From assembly GCA_047967505.1 (NCBI GenBank), contig CM106540.1: DNA of 64,000 nucleotides; one strand, written 5' to 3'. This DNA comes from Dipteris shenzhenensis (taxonomy: Eukaryota > Polypodiophyta > Polypodiopsida > Gleicheniales). Within the stretch, counting starts at the first letter, position 1, and every line of letters starts with the position of its first letter. The notes under the pieces were generated by a model, which was given only the letters and a program-made list of their open reading frames with translations, made no database searches and was not told the origin of the DNA. The position numbers and the translations under genes were made by a program. Positions 21,361-35,129 of this stretch are shown here, piece after piece.

Positions 21361-24346
21361 TCTCAAAGAGGTCATTGGAAAATATGTCTATTACGTGGGT
21401 TCAATACAAGGTATCATCAAATTCTCTCTTTGGATGTAAATTTATGGAAAAAAATTGTAACTTTGTATGGAAAAAGGTGAGAACAATGCGAAAAGGTTAA
21501 AAAGAGTATGGAAAAATGTTTAAAATGTACCATAATTTTGTAATATAGGAATGTGCACAAGAAATATCTGTCTTGTTGAATTTTGGCATAATGGTGGCAT
21601 TGTCACGTGGCTTCTCCATGTTCATTTTTTGGTTTCCCATTGAATTTACAAATTGATATGTACTTGTATACCACTTATAGGTGGTGTATTATTGGCTTAT
21701 GTTTTCATCAATTGCACTATAATGCAAGATATGTGGTAATACAATATCTCATATTTGGACTTTTCCTTTAATATGGAGAACACATCAATGTGGCAAACAG
21801 ACACTTCAGTTTATCTCTGATTGCATCTATTAATGAATAATATTTCATACATTTCTTGAATTATTCCAAGTTTTTTATTCCTTCTTGACCTTGATCTTTG
21901 ATATTGTTAAATTTTGTTTATTAGATTCTAAGGATCCCAAAAGAGAGTGCCACAAGGTCTAGATATCAGGGTACAATGTCCCTATAATTCTAGCAAGCAA
22001 GCAAAGAAATTCATGATTTAGATTTTCTACGATGGTTTTTGAGGTAATGGGACCAAGATTAGGACACTCATATGTGTGATATTGAAAGGCATACTAAAAG
22101 GCATGGTGCCCAAATGGACTAGGATAGACCCATGTGCATACTCAAAGGCATAGCACCATTGTTGATCAACAAATATGCAATTACCAAGGGCATCGACCAC
22201 TTGACAATATTCATCACCATGCTCGTCAAAAAATGCAAACATTTTCGATTCCTAATATATTAAGCATGGGCATTTCATGTTTCTTATTTTATGAATGGAT
22301 TTATCCAAAAGACACATCATTTCATGCCTTTTTTAATGATAATCTATTGTTTAATATTGACACCATATCATTAAAGAAAAATATATAGAATAAGTTCAAC
22401 ATATTCTAGCTTGTATTGTTTTTTTTCTTTTGAAAAATAACAATATTAACGCTTTCCTTGAGAACATACCTTGAACATACAAAGTTCTAAATAAAAATTC
22501 TATTGCTTTATTGTAAAATATGTTCCCAACATGTAAAAGGAAAGAGGAAATCTTGGATTAATCTAATTACTAGGGGGAAATATTATCAATGGATAGAGTC
22601 ACCAAGATATGATTTTTAAACAAACTTTCCATAGAGAAAAGTGGGGAGCTGATGACCCATTGGTAAGTAGAATAAGGTATAAACTATTGTGATTGGATCT
22701 ATTAATTGCATAGTTTTGTAGTTGAAGGGTTTGGGGTATGCTTCTTCATAGTGTTGAATGAATTGGAGAATAAATTGGTGATAACATTGATGGTTTTAAG
22801 AAGCTTAGATAATCGTGAGACTCATAAGTAGCCATAATTCCCAATGAAAAGTCAAACTATGGTATACAAAAGGTCATGCATTAGATGATACATGCCATGT
22901 AAAGTGAACATAAGGGAGAATCCACTACCACAACCTTCAAATTCTAGATTCATAATCCTTGTAGAGAACCCCTCCCATGTGGAAGTAATGAGTTCCTCTC
23001 CTAATACCATCAATATTAGTAGTCCATGCGATCATTCAAATAGGAACTATCAACATGCACACATCAACCTAAACTCCTCAATTTTATCATCAAAGTGAAA
23101 TATGATGATATTGAAGTGAATATAAGAGATATTGAGTGACTATTCATTTTTAATTTCAATGACGATGATGTATCTATTGTTAAATAAAAATCCACAAGGA
23201 ATTACAATAAGAAGAGCATAATTGATGATAAAGTAGATGTTCTAACCAAAAAACAAAAATTATTGGGTGAATAAAGAACTAGGTGACATAAGTTGATTCT
23301 TTAAATAGAACAATTTGATAAAAGCAATCCAAATGTGATGTGAATCTATGGGAAATCGAAAGGAACATATACTATATACACCACTTTCTACAAATCCTTA
23401 ATAATACATTCATTTAGAACTCCTATTTGAAAATAAATTCATAAAACACTTTTTTAACTTTTAAGGATTCTATAAAAGAGATATATCTAGATAAGCATGC
23501 CCAGTGAAGTGAAATAATAATACAAATAGTATTTGCAATCATGAGGATAAGTTGCAAAGATCCTAAAAGTGTTTGATGTAGTAAGCTTAAGACTGTATAA
23601 CAAATCTATAAACAAGAAAAGGGAGAATCACAAACTTAAAATCTTAATTTGGTTAGACACATGTGTCTTTCAACTTGAAGTAGATACTCTTTAGGATTCT
23701 AGTTGCTTTATGTCTTGATTCTTCTCAAATTTAAATTGCCAAAGAGAAGAGGCTGCTATATGAATTACTTTTACACTAAATACTAATTATAAAATTTTGA
23801 GTACTATGCATTTGTAACACCCAAAACATTAATTTTAAAGTTTGATAGATCATTATTCCTACGAAACTAGAGTTTTTAGAAATAATTGCATAATTAGCTT
23901 TTTGTGTCTTGATGTCCAAAATTATAGGCTTCCATTATTATGTACTGTCTCTCCCAAGATTTACCATGATAATTTGTTTGCCAAAAAAAATTGTTGAATA
24001 TTTTGGTGAGAGTCATTGTCGTCTTTGTTTCATTATTTGAGAATAAAAGTTTGAAAGATAAGAATTGACAACATATGCTAAAATGTAATTATAATATAAT
24101 GATTGGATCAAATTTGTCTATAATAAAATGGACATTCATTCCCTCACCCTCTTAGAAATATGTTAGTGTCTTTCTATGCATGGTACATGGACAACAATCA
24201 ATTGTTCAAAAGTTGTATCCTCCAAGGACAAGTCTTAATGATGCAGCATTTGACTGTGCAACCTTGACTTGACGCTTAGGATTGGTTCACATAATAATAT
24301 GTAAATATAAGGCGTAAGTTTAAATGATTGGGCTTTATCATGAAAA
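21361..24346. other. AT-rich intergenic sequence, nothing recognised
   Basis: About 3 kb with only short open frames lacking motifs. Confidence 0.4.
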
Positions 24347-24958
24347 AATATAAGGCTAATAACTTTATAGAAGGGGTTTTACAAATTGATTTTAAAAACA
24401 AAAACTATAAGTACTATATATCAAAGAAAAAGTGGTCCTTTTATTCATGAAAATTCATCAGTAACGGGTTTTTGAAATACCCCTTGAACACGTTAAAATC
24501 TTGACAATTGTTGTTTAAAATTCTCAAAAAATTATTCCTTACCTAGCATTAAACTTAAGTGTAACCTTTAATTGGTAGATTTATTTGAAAGATGTCTTTA
24601 GTTTATAATTTAAAACAAGAATGCTACAATTTCTAAATATGTAAGCATAGTATGTGGGCTCAATAGAAGGGGTTTTTTAATTCTTTTATTTGCACATTTT
24701 TTACATATAGAAGGTACCATTTAAAGGGGTATATCTTGGGGAGGTCACTCAAGAATATGTAAGCATAGCACGTGGGCTCACAAGGGATTTAAAAAACCTT
24801 GTCTTTACACATTTTTTTAATACTAAAGGGTATCATTTAAAGGGGGTATTCACAAATTGAATAGAAAAATGGTGTGCTTTATTCATGAAAAATTCACAGA
24901 TAAGGGATTTTAAAATTATCCCTTGAATGCAAGTGTCCTATAGTGAACCCCTCCAAAG
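24347..24958 (+). mobile_element. Copies of a small inverted-repeat element (MITE-like), plus orientation
   Basis: The best copy is 24734-24958. It starts CTTGGGGAGGTCACTC, contains GCACGTGGGCTCA and a TTATTCATGAAAAATTCACA / AGATAAGGGATTTTA block, and ends TATAGTGAACCCCTCC. The ends are inverted repeats of about 18-20 bp with mismatches. Two overlapping or nested partial copies precede it (24347-24500 and about 24636-24733). Copies in the opposite orientation lie at 44-46 kb. It has no coding capacity. Confidence 0.75.
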
Positions 24959-26027
24959 CGATTGCTTTCTTTTGCCAACATCCCTTTAGCATTCCTATAA
25001 TTTTGTTTGACTAGGGGCTTGTTAATTAATGGGAGTTATGGTTAGATAACTACTAAGTTTAGATGCGCCATAGAGATTTGTAGAGGACGTTCAACACAGT
25101 AATCTCTTTCTTAAAACAAATTATGAATATTGTAATTGTACATGTGCATGTTTTGGTGTATTGACCTAGTGTAGACATGACATCATCATTAACAACAGGT
25201 AAAGAACAACGTATAATAAAACTCTAATAAAACTAGAGAGTTGTAAAATTCTGAGGTCTTGGTGAAAGTGGGGACTGACCTAGTTAAAGGGTGGAATATA
25301 AAGATACTAATAGTCGACATTAGAGGCCTAATATTTCTAACGGAAGGTTAGCATGGAATGCCGATGGGGGGATTAGCAACTGCATGGGAAGATTTAGTGA
25401 GATTGCTATCAAGTGGTTGTATGAGAGGCTAGCAAGGAGAATCAAGGTTACAAAACTAATATAATCATTACTTAATGTTCACCCTAAATAACTATGCTAG
25501 ACTATGATCAAGATCATAGCCTATAGACAAACACGTGAAGGATGTGGGTCGACATAAACAATGTTACCCATTAAGGCAATACAACTACTCACATTGGTAG
25601 TGTTTTAATCATCTGGCAATACAATAGAATATAGCTCACTAGTGCCTAGACTATAAATGAGATTTCTCACTAGTAGTCTCTAGAATGTACGTAATCATGT
25701 AGCTAGAAACCATCATGCTAAGGATGCTTTTTAGAGAGACCAACAACTTGTATATGTGGCACTAAGGGACAATTGCAAGGTGCTTCAAAATTCAATGTCT
25801 AAGGGTTATTCCAATACCTACCATTGTTGTTGGATGTTGGAAGTCAAGCGGAAATATGAGAAAGGCATTGTAGTTGTAGGTCAAGAATAGTTTGCAGGCT
25901 ACTATTCAATATTTGCTTGACCAAGTCATCCAATAAAATGGGCAAAGCGAGCCTAGAGGATCTAATAAATTTATTTTATTAGCTAGGCACTCAAAAATTT
26001 AAAAGAAGTTGATAGGCTACATACTTT
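24959..26027. other. Intergenic sequence, nothing recognised
   Basis: No frame with a motif and no repeat seen. Confidence 0.4.
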
Positions 26028-26080
26028 CACTAGTACAAAAACGGGGCAAATTGGAACTACAAGTGGTAGCTGTAACAGTC
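26028..26080 (+). mobile_element. Possible terminus of a CACTA transposon
   Basis: CACTAGTACAAAAACGGGG at 26028-26046 has the CACTA start and the A-rich/CGGG pattern of CACTA (En/Spm) terminal inverted repeats. It is preceded by TTT, which could be half of a 3-bp target duplication. I did not find the opposite terminus in the window. It may belong with the CACTA transposase remnant at 39-40 kb, which is only a guess. Confidence 0.45.
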
Positions 26081-26802
26081 AACAAACTTAAACAAGAAAT
26101 GGAAGTCTAAGTCTCAATGTAACTTCAAAGGTGACACTTGGCATGAAACTTCTCAACTCCTACCCTTTAATGCATGGTACATTAACCTGTGACTAGATGT
26201 TGCCTGATGCCATGGCATGTAGGGTATTATGCCATTAGCAAGAATATGGCATTACTTGGATGCAATCTTTTCCTTCGTGTTCACTGTTTTTTCCTCCTCG
26301 TTTTACTACTCCTATCATCTTCATCTTCGAACCTGTCATCACTGTCCCCTCCTCTTGCTTCCCCAGGCTCTTTTCTTGAGAGGGGAGTGGGGAGATAAAC
26401 AAGTAAAGTAACATAGAATGCTAGTGCACGGAGGAGTATGACGTTAAGATGATAAAAACGTGTATATGAAAGAGGGGGTTAATGAATTGAGTGAGAAGAT
26501 GTAAAGATGCAAGAATAGAGCTATTGTTAGTACATGCTTTGCTGAGAGGAGGCGAAAGAGAAAAGATCCACTGATCCGTGATGTAATGCAAACCTCGTCC
26601 ACCCATGGAATATGGAGAGAGAGAGAGAGAGAGAGAGAGTGATGCAAGGTGGGCGTCATGCTGGCGATGGTAGAAGACCTTCACGAGGCGTGGCCTCCTT
26701 GTTTGTAAAAGCATGGCAAGCCCACCTTATCACTTGTAAGAAGGTGTCGCCTGAAAACGAAGACAAGCTTGCCAACATTCACATTCTTACACAGGTCAAA
26801 GT
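26081..26802. other. GC-richer island with a (GA)n run
   Basis: Composition rises at about 26.18 kb. A GA repeat lies at 26615-26639. The overlapping short frames on both strands are repeat-driven and show no motif. Confidence 0.45.
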
Positions 26803-27288
26803 GTGCCTATGATTTCGCCCACACTGCTCCCTTCATCATTCTCATCCTTCCTTTATCCTATCCCTTGCCCCTGCTTTCTCTTCAAGCTTCGTGTTCTTCC
26901 GTCCCCCTTGCCTTTTCTGTGCTCTAATTGGCAAGCAACACCATCGTTTGGTCGACAGGTCAAACCTCAATCATGGCATCGCGTACTCCTCACGCCACAC
27001 GGCAGAAAGCATTCATTTTCCTGTCACTACTTCACATCGTTAACGTCGCTCCACCATCGAAGAAAAATGCATCATGTAATCACGATTCACCGCGTTCTTC
27101 TTTCCGGGATCCTCGCCCTCCTTTTACTTTTCCCAAGCCCACCACAGCTCGCAATTCGTATCGCTTACTTTTTGTCCCACAGAACCATAATAAAAGACCC
27201 AGCACCAAATTGTAAGTCGCTGCTCGCGACTCGCGACCCCTTCTTGCAGCACTTGTCGCTGCTGTCACCTGCGTCCTACAAGGAATGA
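26803..27288 (+). CDS. Hypothetical open frame, 161 codons, probably not a gene
   Basis: This is the longest frame in the GC-richer island. The product is rich in Pro, Ser, Leu and His, with a hydrophobic stretch (about residues 99-115, GILALLLLFP) and no recognised domain. Another frame and the opposite strand are also open here (26928-27215 and 27080-27376), which suggests composition rather than selection. It could be a first exon or a leader of an undetected gene. I find no splice pattern or homology to support that. Confidence 0.15.
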   Translation: MPMISPTLLPSSFSSFLYPIPCPCFLFKLRVLPSPLPFLCSNWQATPSFGRQVKPQSWHRVLLTPHGRKHSFSCHYFTSLTSLHHRRKMHHVITIHRVLLSGILALLLLFPSPPQLAIRIAYFLSHRTIIKDPAPNCKSLLATRDPFLQHLSLLSPASYKE

Positions 27289-29649
27289 GTCTCGGAATCC
27301 GCATTCTTAGCTTCCCATTGCACCGCCCGAAAAGATGGATTCGAGATCTTTCAAATCTCGATTGTTTACTTGTCATCCGACTTTTTATAACGTAAACCTT
27401 TCCTATTCACAGCTAATGCATTGTTATCAATAGAAGAGCCTTTCATATTACACACTTGACACGACAAGTCATCTGCACAACCGCCACTTGCATCATCAGT
27501 CGTGATGTCTACTCGTATACAAGTCAAGAAAAATCCTCGGTTTTATATACGGCTGAAGCTCAACAAGTGCTCCCGAAATGCATGCATGCAAGAATGTACG
27601 TCTCATATCGAGAACATATGGCTGGGTGAGATATCAAGAGAGAATATGAGGCTAATGCTTATGGGCTAGCTAGCCCTTCACATTGGACATTGACGCTAGC
27701 CCCCACATGAGGTTAACCCTCGCACATGTGTGTGTTTGAATGTGAGATATCAAGATAGAAATTTTTTAATATGAGGCTAACCCTCGCTATAGAATCGTTT
27801 TTGCCAAAAAGTGGGCCAAAAAGTGGGGGTATTGGAGTTAATCTTTGTTACTTCATGTGACTGTTTTTGTATCTACAATTTCTTCAAAGTTTATAGAGGC
27901 AAGCATATATGAGGCAAGTAGATTTCGAGAGTTTAAAGTGATCAATGTCAAAAAGAAGCTATCTAATCAAGCTGGCAATACCGATCTTCATGGCCAATGT
28001 AATTTACAAAACAGGTTGCACTAGCCTTCATACAGCCACATAAATTATTTGCATTCACAGAGTAATATTTCATATAGATCATGGATTACAAGGATGTCGG
28101 ATCAAAATGGACTTGGGTGTAGCTTTTTTTGGTGAGCCTTTGCAAATATAATGCAAGTGAGCAACTTGCAAGAGCCATAATCTATCAATTCCTTGGTATG
28201 AAGTAAACAATTTGACAATCTATCATAAAATAGTTGCATATGTTATTTCTTATAGTGAGATCTTAATGTGTTGGATTGAATAGGGCAATAGTTTTTGGAT
28301 TTGCTAAATTGTTTTGTTAACATGTAAAGCTCCTTATACATGCAAGCATAGAAATCATCTCTTGTGCTTGACAATGTGTGCAATGTAGTACTCTGCCCAA
28401 GTGCACATATATATGTGAGGGTATTCTTTACATCTTTTTCTACTTTTGTGGTCAATTAAAAGAATTGACAGATACATAAACTATACTACATGGTAGTAAG
28501 AAATGACCAGTGTACATTCTTACCTACAATATGGAGAGTGAAAACTTCATGGAAAATCTGATCCATACATGTGCATGGAAAATATGATTCATACACTTGC
28601 AATGTTCCTAGATCATTTGTCAATTATCAATATTCTTTTTCCATGTACATGTTAAATGGGAGGCTAGTGGTTTAAAATGGGCTTGAGAGGAGTACCCAAT
28701 CTTGGGTTGAGTGGACATTAAGAGGCTCATAACGTAATTAATATACATGTATCATAAAACCTAAGGAATTTTTAAAATTGGGGGACTTACATGCCATTTA
28801 CATGCACATTAACCAATGTACATAATTGAATTCTATAAATATATAAAGGGGAGCATTAAGATCAACATCCAAGCATTTATATGTATGGAAATGTGTAAAA
28901 AGTTATGTAAAAAAATATAAAACTGTAAATTATATACAATTATTTTTTATATATACTGGCTTACACACTTATATGGGTTTTCAAAGAGTAAAGGACTAGG
29001 CACAAACTCGAGATCATAATTTCACAAGCAAGATCTTATCAAAGTTAGCTATTGCCCTCAACTCACCTTCTCTGAAATTTCCATTGCCCTCAAGTTAGGC
29101 TTATATTGCCCTAAACTCCCTTTTATAACAAGGCTATGAAATTTCCATCAATGTTAATCAGAATGTTAATCGGAATCTAAAGCATCTACATGCATTAACT
29201 TTACCTTGAGAGCTTCACAAGCTAAAAAGGTTAGGTGTATAGCAAAAACATACCTGTAGCTTCCTAGACCTAAGGAGAAAAATTCAAATTCAAATTCATG
29301 ATTCAAAAAATACGAGAAAATCGGATGAATGATTCAATAGGGAGACTAAATTGGGCAAAAAAACGCAGCCACGTCATGTTTTTAAAGGAATTTCTGATAG
29401 TATTTTTATGAATACAGTTGATTCCTACGAATAAACCAAGTATTCGTATGAATAACTGTTCGTATGAATATTTATTGGTATGAATACGTGCTATGATGCC
29501 TATATATGCATACATAGGAGCTTTTTGTGTTCATATTGTGCTTGGTTCTCTAGCTGAGTAGAAGAGATCAAAGAAGAAAAATAAAACAAGGTAGGCCTTG
29601 GAGTGCTCAAACAATCTTAGAGGTCTTAATCAAAATGAAGTTTGTTTAT
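27289..29649. other. Intergenic sequence, nothing recognised
   Basis: Short recurrences of GAGG(T/C)TAACCCTCGC at about 27709 and 27773 resemble the outer inverted repeat of the 44.73-kb small element. ATTCGTATGAATA-like strings recur at 29.40-29.49 kb. No gene seen. Confidence 0.4.
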
Positions 29650-29885
29650 GTGAGTTCTTAGGATCTCTCTTTTGAGATTCTAAGATCTCTTTTGTGAATG
29701 AGTTTGTTTGTGTGAGTTCTTAAGATCTCGCTTTTGAGATTCTAAGATATCTTTTGTGAATTGTGATTTGTGTTATGTTAAATGGAGTTTGTTTTATGTG
29801 ATTTGTGTGTGTATGGAGTTTCTTTTGTTTGTGTCCATTCTTAATAATCTCTTTTGAGATTTTAAGATCTCTTATGAGAATGTTA
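29650..29885. repeat. 62-bp tandem repeat, two good copies and a diverged third
   Basis: TGAGTTCTTAGGATCTCTCT..TTGAGATTCTAAGATCTC at 29651 repeats at 29713; a diverged copy (TCTTAATAATCTCTTTTGAG) is near 29840. The units contain AGATCT/GAGAT inverted repeats. Confidence 0.85.
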
Positions 29886-30354
29886 AATTGTGCTTCTATT
29901 AAGACTTTAGAGTTCTTTGGATCTTGTTCCTAAGATCTCTAAATTGTGATTTGTAATTTGTTTTCTTGTTTGATAAAGTTCTTTGGATCTCATGTATATG
30001 TGTTCCTTAAATCTCTAAAACTATTCTTTATTTTAGTTTATAATTTTTTTTAAAATGCTGGTGAAATAGTTTTATTCTTGCATACATGATTAATTTTTAA
30101 TCTTAAGTTATAAGTTCTTACACTTATTATTGAAAGACTATATACGTATTCTTTCGATTTTATGTGCATGAACTTTTAACTGTTCACATTCTTACACTTG
30201 CTTTTGAATGATTTTTTTAAATTCTTTCAATAGTATGTGAATGAATTTTTTGTAATTTGTATGTTTGAATAGTATGTGAATGAATGATTAGGAAGCTTCA
30301 TCGCCTTTATCACTACCATGACTATGGCACCAACATTGGTGGGTAAAGATGGGG
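29886..30354. other. AT-rich sequence, nothing recognised
   Basis: No motif and no repeat apart from runs of TTTGTTT. Confidence 0.4.
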
Positions 30355-30427
30355 TCATTATAAGAGGTATTCAAGAGGTGTTATTGTAAAGCTGGAGTCA
30401 TTATAAGAGCACCTCTTACATGAGGCT
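30355..30427. repeat. First copy of a 47-bp direct repeat
   Basis: TTATTGTAAAGCTGGAGTCA..CTCTTACATGAGGCT (30381-30427) matches 31104-31152, 724 bp downstream. The left inverted arm seen in the second copy is degraded here. Confidence 0.85.
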
Positions 30428-31085
30428 AAATAACTCCTTACTCCAACATCACTTCATCTCGATGGTTGGCATCTATGTCATCGAACATAGAGGATGGAGA
30501 CTCATTTGATGACTCTAACTTATTGGCAAGCCCCTTGCAAGAATGCTTATGTTTATGGAGCATGACGTGCTTGACCCACTATGGACGTGTAAGAGTGAAG
30601 ATATCTAAAGAATCCACAACACGTTTTAGAGGTTTAGAGAACAAGGCACCAACACTTTGATCCAATTAGACTTAGCGGTTCATAGAGGTTCCTAGTTAGG
30701 ATTTTAGCCACAAAGCCATGAAGATAATTTTCTTATGCAATAATTCTAATGGGGTTTCATAATTTTTTTATGTTTCCATCAACTTCATTGCACATTATTA
30801 TTGGTTTTCCAATTTTTTGGTCTGTGGAAAATTCAAAATTGTTCCTTAGTATCTCCTCTAGAAACATTAATGATGAAATATTTTGAGCAATTATTATTAA
30901 CTTTTCATTTGTCCATTTGCATGATTCTACAAGATCTACCCTAGACCTCATCTTTCATCCCCGTTAAGTAGTGTCTCCTAAGCATTGGAGCGATTAAAAG
31001 GTAGCTCTTCTATATTTTTTGAAAACTGTACTCTGTGAAAAGATATAGGTGGATAAAAATGCTCGTTACAATGTGTCCCGAAGGC
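30428..31085. other. Spacer between the two repeat copies
   Basis: Two short open frames (30466-30660 plus; 30757-30951 minus, containing KWTNEKLIIIAQNISSL). Neither is recognised. The pair of repeats could mark the ends of a small element, but the ends are direct. Confidence 0.35.
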
Positions 31086-31152
31086 TAGCCTCATGTAAGA
31101 GCTGCTATTGTAAAGCTGGGGTGTCATTATAAGAGCACCTCTTACATGAGGC
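31086..31152. repeat. 67-bp foldback with perfect 15-bp arms
   Basis: AGCCTCATGTAAGAG (31086-31100) and CTCTTACATGAGGCT (31138-31152) are exact reverse complements around a 37-nt loop containing ATTGTAAAGCTGG. Confidence 0.9.
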
Positions 31153-34100
31153 TGAAGAATATGATGAATTGCAACAAGAGCTCATGAAAAGGCCATTTTT
31201 CTCCACCTCTCTCTTTTGATATAGTATAGTTTCATAGAAAGTACAGAAGCATTAGTTTTAAGGAGCTTCTAGTTTTGTGAGGCACTACCCAATATGGATG
31301 GACGGATAAGTTTAACTTGGATTTTGTAGAGTTTAGGGGTACACATGACACATGGTGAGAAATGAGGAAAAAATGTATTCCTGACCATGCAAATGATATC
31401 TGATGGGCATTGTACTTTGCACAAGCCTTAAAAGGGGAAAATTTAATCTTCATGTAAAGTAGCATACCCATCGGGAGACATGCACATTCAAGTGTTGACC
31501 TAATGCATGTTTGTTAACCCTCACTCATGACACGTGATTAGAAATAGGAAAAATGCATCCTGGACCATGCAAATGATATCCAATGGGAATGGTATTTCAC
31601 ATGGTCCTTAAAGTAGGTGAGATTAAGGCCCATGGAAAGTATGGTAACCATTGGATGATGTAGCTTTGAATGACATACCTTGATGCGAGTGTTTTGACAC
31701 TCATGCATGATGCATGGTGAGAAACAAAAAATGAAAACTTATTAATATTTGATCTAAACATCTTCCATTAATGACACTAGAGAAGATACTAGAAAACAAA
31801 GTTGAACTATCATTGTACAAGAAATTAGAGAATGAAAAAAAATATACAATGAAACAAATGGTCACATAATAATAATATTGGTGTCTATTAGAGCATGTCC
31901 TGAAGAAATTTATCTTTTGTGGGTTTCATGGATGATATTTCATGTTGATGTGCATTTGGATGTTGCACTATTGAAACAATCATTTAAAAAAGAGATAAAT
32001 TTCCACCTTGACAAGTTTTTTTACTTGTCTTGACACACATGTGGCTTTGGTGGTCATAGACTTAACACAAATGTGATTGCACCGATCACTCTAATGGTGG
32101 TCATCTTTATATATGTACATCAATATCCAAGTAGTCATGAGTGACCTTCAATCAATCAAAGTCAATATGGTCCTTGAGGGATCCCGATTAGGGGCCAAGA
32201 CATATTGATAAGCCATATATGTCCCAATGACATCATTCACCCACAAAACCACTTTGGTGATAGGTGATTCCATGTAAACCATTGCAATGGATGGAATCAA
32301 ACTTCGATTACCCTTTCATGCATGTATTCAAATAATCATGAGTTGCCTTTAATTGCTCTTTTTAAGTTGAGCTGTTCTACCAAATGAATCACATATTAGA
32401 CCGTTCACATGTCTAATTAATCTCGAGTATCCTTCAATCAATCAATCAGGTATACAATGCTAGTGAGCTAGCTTGATTCAAAATAGACAAACCACCAAGT
32501 TAAGTCTTTGTTTTTGGCAAAATTATTCGTACAAATACTGGTTTATTCATAAGAATAAAATTGCATAAAATTTCTAGTTCGTTTTAAAAGACACGATTTA
32601 TCCTATTTTTCAAATTAAAAAAAATTCGAGCGAACATTAATTTGGGCGAATTAATGCAACTTAGTGCTAGATTGGAATTTCGACCCAAGCATGAATTGGG
32701 CCTCATGTTCTTCATGACCTTGAAGGATTCACATGTAGCATGACTAGGACATATAAACCAAGTAACAAGATTCATCTTGATGCAATTGTAATTATCACCT
32801 CCACAAACCTCCCACAAACTATATAAAAGAAACATATATTTGTCATGCTATTATGATCGAACTATAGATAACTAGCTATCTCTATAGCTCAATGGGGAAG
32901 TGTCATGATATATGTTCTCTTCCTACACGTGGATCAAGGTAGGTGATATACCATATACTTCTATTCTCTAGAAACAAGCTACCTAGTTTTGATAGTTCAT
33001 TCAACTAGCTAATTTATGAAAGTTGTTATCTCTGACTTAAATGCTACTTGCCTTTTGCAATTGTCTTCCTTTATGCAATACCACAGCTAGTGCATCATGG
33101 TGCATGCTACCTAGAATCATCAAGTGAATTCCTATATGCAACTTAAAATTTGTAGCATCAAGCTAGTTCGTATTTCTCTATCATTCCCAAATACAAGTTC
33201 ATGCCAAAGGTTTTAGATTCACTCCAAGTACATGCATACATAAAAGGGAAAATTCCCTCAAAACTTGAGGAAGTGCTAACATAACAGCCATCAAATACAA
33301 TCTTCATCAATTTTCTCTTCACAAATTTTCTCTCTTTGGCTCCTTATATTCAAGCCGATATTGTATTGATGTTTTTGAAGAACATTTATTTCAATTGCAT
33401 AGCACTACTATAACTTGAGAGAGGGAGATTACAAGAAAGTCAATGATTGCACTCTTTGATTTATTTCCCATTTTAATAATGATTATTGCTTCTAGAATCT
33501 CATGAATTTAATAGGAATAGGATGTTCATATGGGGGATATAATATATGCCTTCTAGATTGGTTGAACATGAAAAATTCAAGAACAACAAGCAAAGATGAG
33601 AAACTATTGAATGCACTAGGTAGAAGGAATGGCATATCTTATGTCACGTCTTTCTTTCCAAATATTCATTGCTCCATCTATATCATTGAGAATGGACTTT
33701 CATGTTGATGCTAGTTTCACCTCAAAGGTGTCATGGGATACTTTTGTAAACATATAACAACATGCTTTCTTGTATATAGATGATCATGCACTATACTCAT
33801 AAGTGGTGCAACTAAACATCTTCCTTTTTGACATGACAATTGTAGGAAAATAGTACTCCTTTCAAGATATGCAATATGCTACCAACATGTTTTATTAACA
33901 TTAAACATATTTTACATATATGCAAGATGGTATCAATGCAACCAATATATTCACACATAGATAATTTAATTTCTCATTTAGATCTCTTAAGCGTTGTGCC
34001 ATTGAAAATAAATATTTTTCACATTTCTTCAAATCTTTAGATCAAATGTCACATGCAATATAAATCATAATGAATCAAAAGGACACAATATTAACAAAAG

Positions 34101-35129
34101 TGTAATTAAAATTTATATGAATACAATGAATATAGAAATAGAGATCTATCTCTCCAATAGCTTCTCATCATCATAATTCTCCTTTAAAATTCCTATTAGC
34201 TACACATAATTGCTAATAAGATGATTGATTTTGCTTGGACATACATTCGGACTATCTACACTCTAGACATTGCAAAGGCAATATACCTATTTCTAGATGG
34301 CCTAAAAAACGTGATGGCTCACTAAGGAATGAATTTGATGTGCTCACAATGGGCCTCATGAATATTTCTTATTTATATTCAAGGTGGCTTAGATAGTTTT
34401 AGAGAAACTGGGTGTTTCTTTCATTTCTCGATGTCTATATATAAGGCAATAAAATGGCATTCCTTTGTCTTCTCCTACAGCCACTCAAGAACACACATTG
34501 TGACCCTATAATAATGTTGTTACTAAAACTACAAACCCATCTCTCTCTCTACAATCTATTGTGTCACCTCTACTCACATCAACCACTACAGTTATCTCCA
34601 TAACATGACATTAAATGCCTCAAAAACCAACGACAACAAGTCTAAAACAATAGCCTCTCATGACTAACTACTCGTTCCTCAAATAATTTATCCCTCTATG
34701 CTTAATGTATTACCAATGTTGGGTATTTTAATGTAGAGCTTTTAAGATCTGGCATATATTCAATAAGAAACACCAATTGGATGTGAGATATCAAGAATCT
34801 TGATAAGGATATATAATCATATCTAGTGACATGTCATTGCCATGTCATAAGCTAAAATATTTATGTCAGCAGAGCAGCAAAGGGATCAAAATAATACTTA
34901 TGGAGCTATCTCTATACTTTTTTGGTGTACTTTTACATAATTCCATGCCATATCCTTTCATTGTATCCCTCCAATAAAGAGTTCCCATTTCTTTCATGTC
35001 AAATTCAAATGTGAATTGCAATTTATCTTTTGAAATGAGCTTACAAGGAAGACAAGAATAATTTTATATGTATTGATCTTCCTAATTTGCGTAGAGGGAT
35101 TTGAATTTGATGCTTGGAAATCCATATTT
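31153..35129. other. AT-rich intergenic sequence, nothing recognised
   Basis: About 4 kb. A diverged duplication lies at about 31370-31460 and 31545-31635 (GACCATGCAAATGATATC with flanks). No protein motif found in any frame. Confidence 0.45.

Noticed and set aside
21228-21500. Overlapping Cys/Val-rich frames
   Set aside because: They are translations of the TG repeat in different frames.
26421-26714. 97-codon minus-strand frame with a Ser-Leu run
   Set aside because: Driven by the GA/CT repeat at 26615-26639; no domain.
30757-30951. Possible SANT/Myb-like fragment (KWTNEKLIIIAQ)
   Set aside because: Only one short segment resembles such a domain and the spaced Trp residues are missing.
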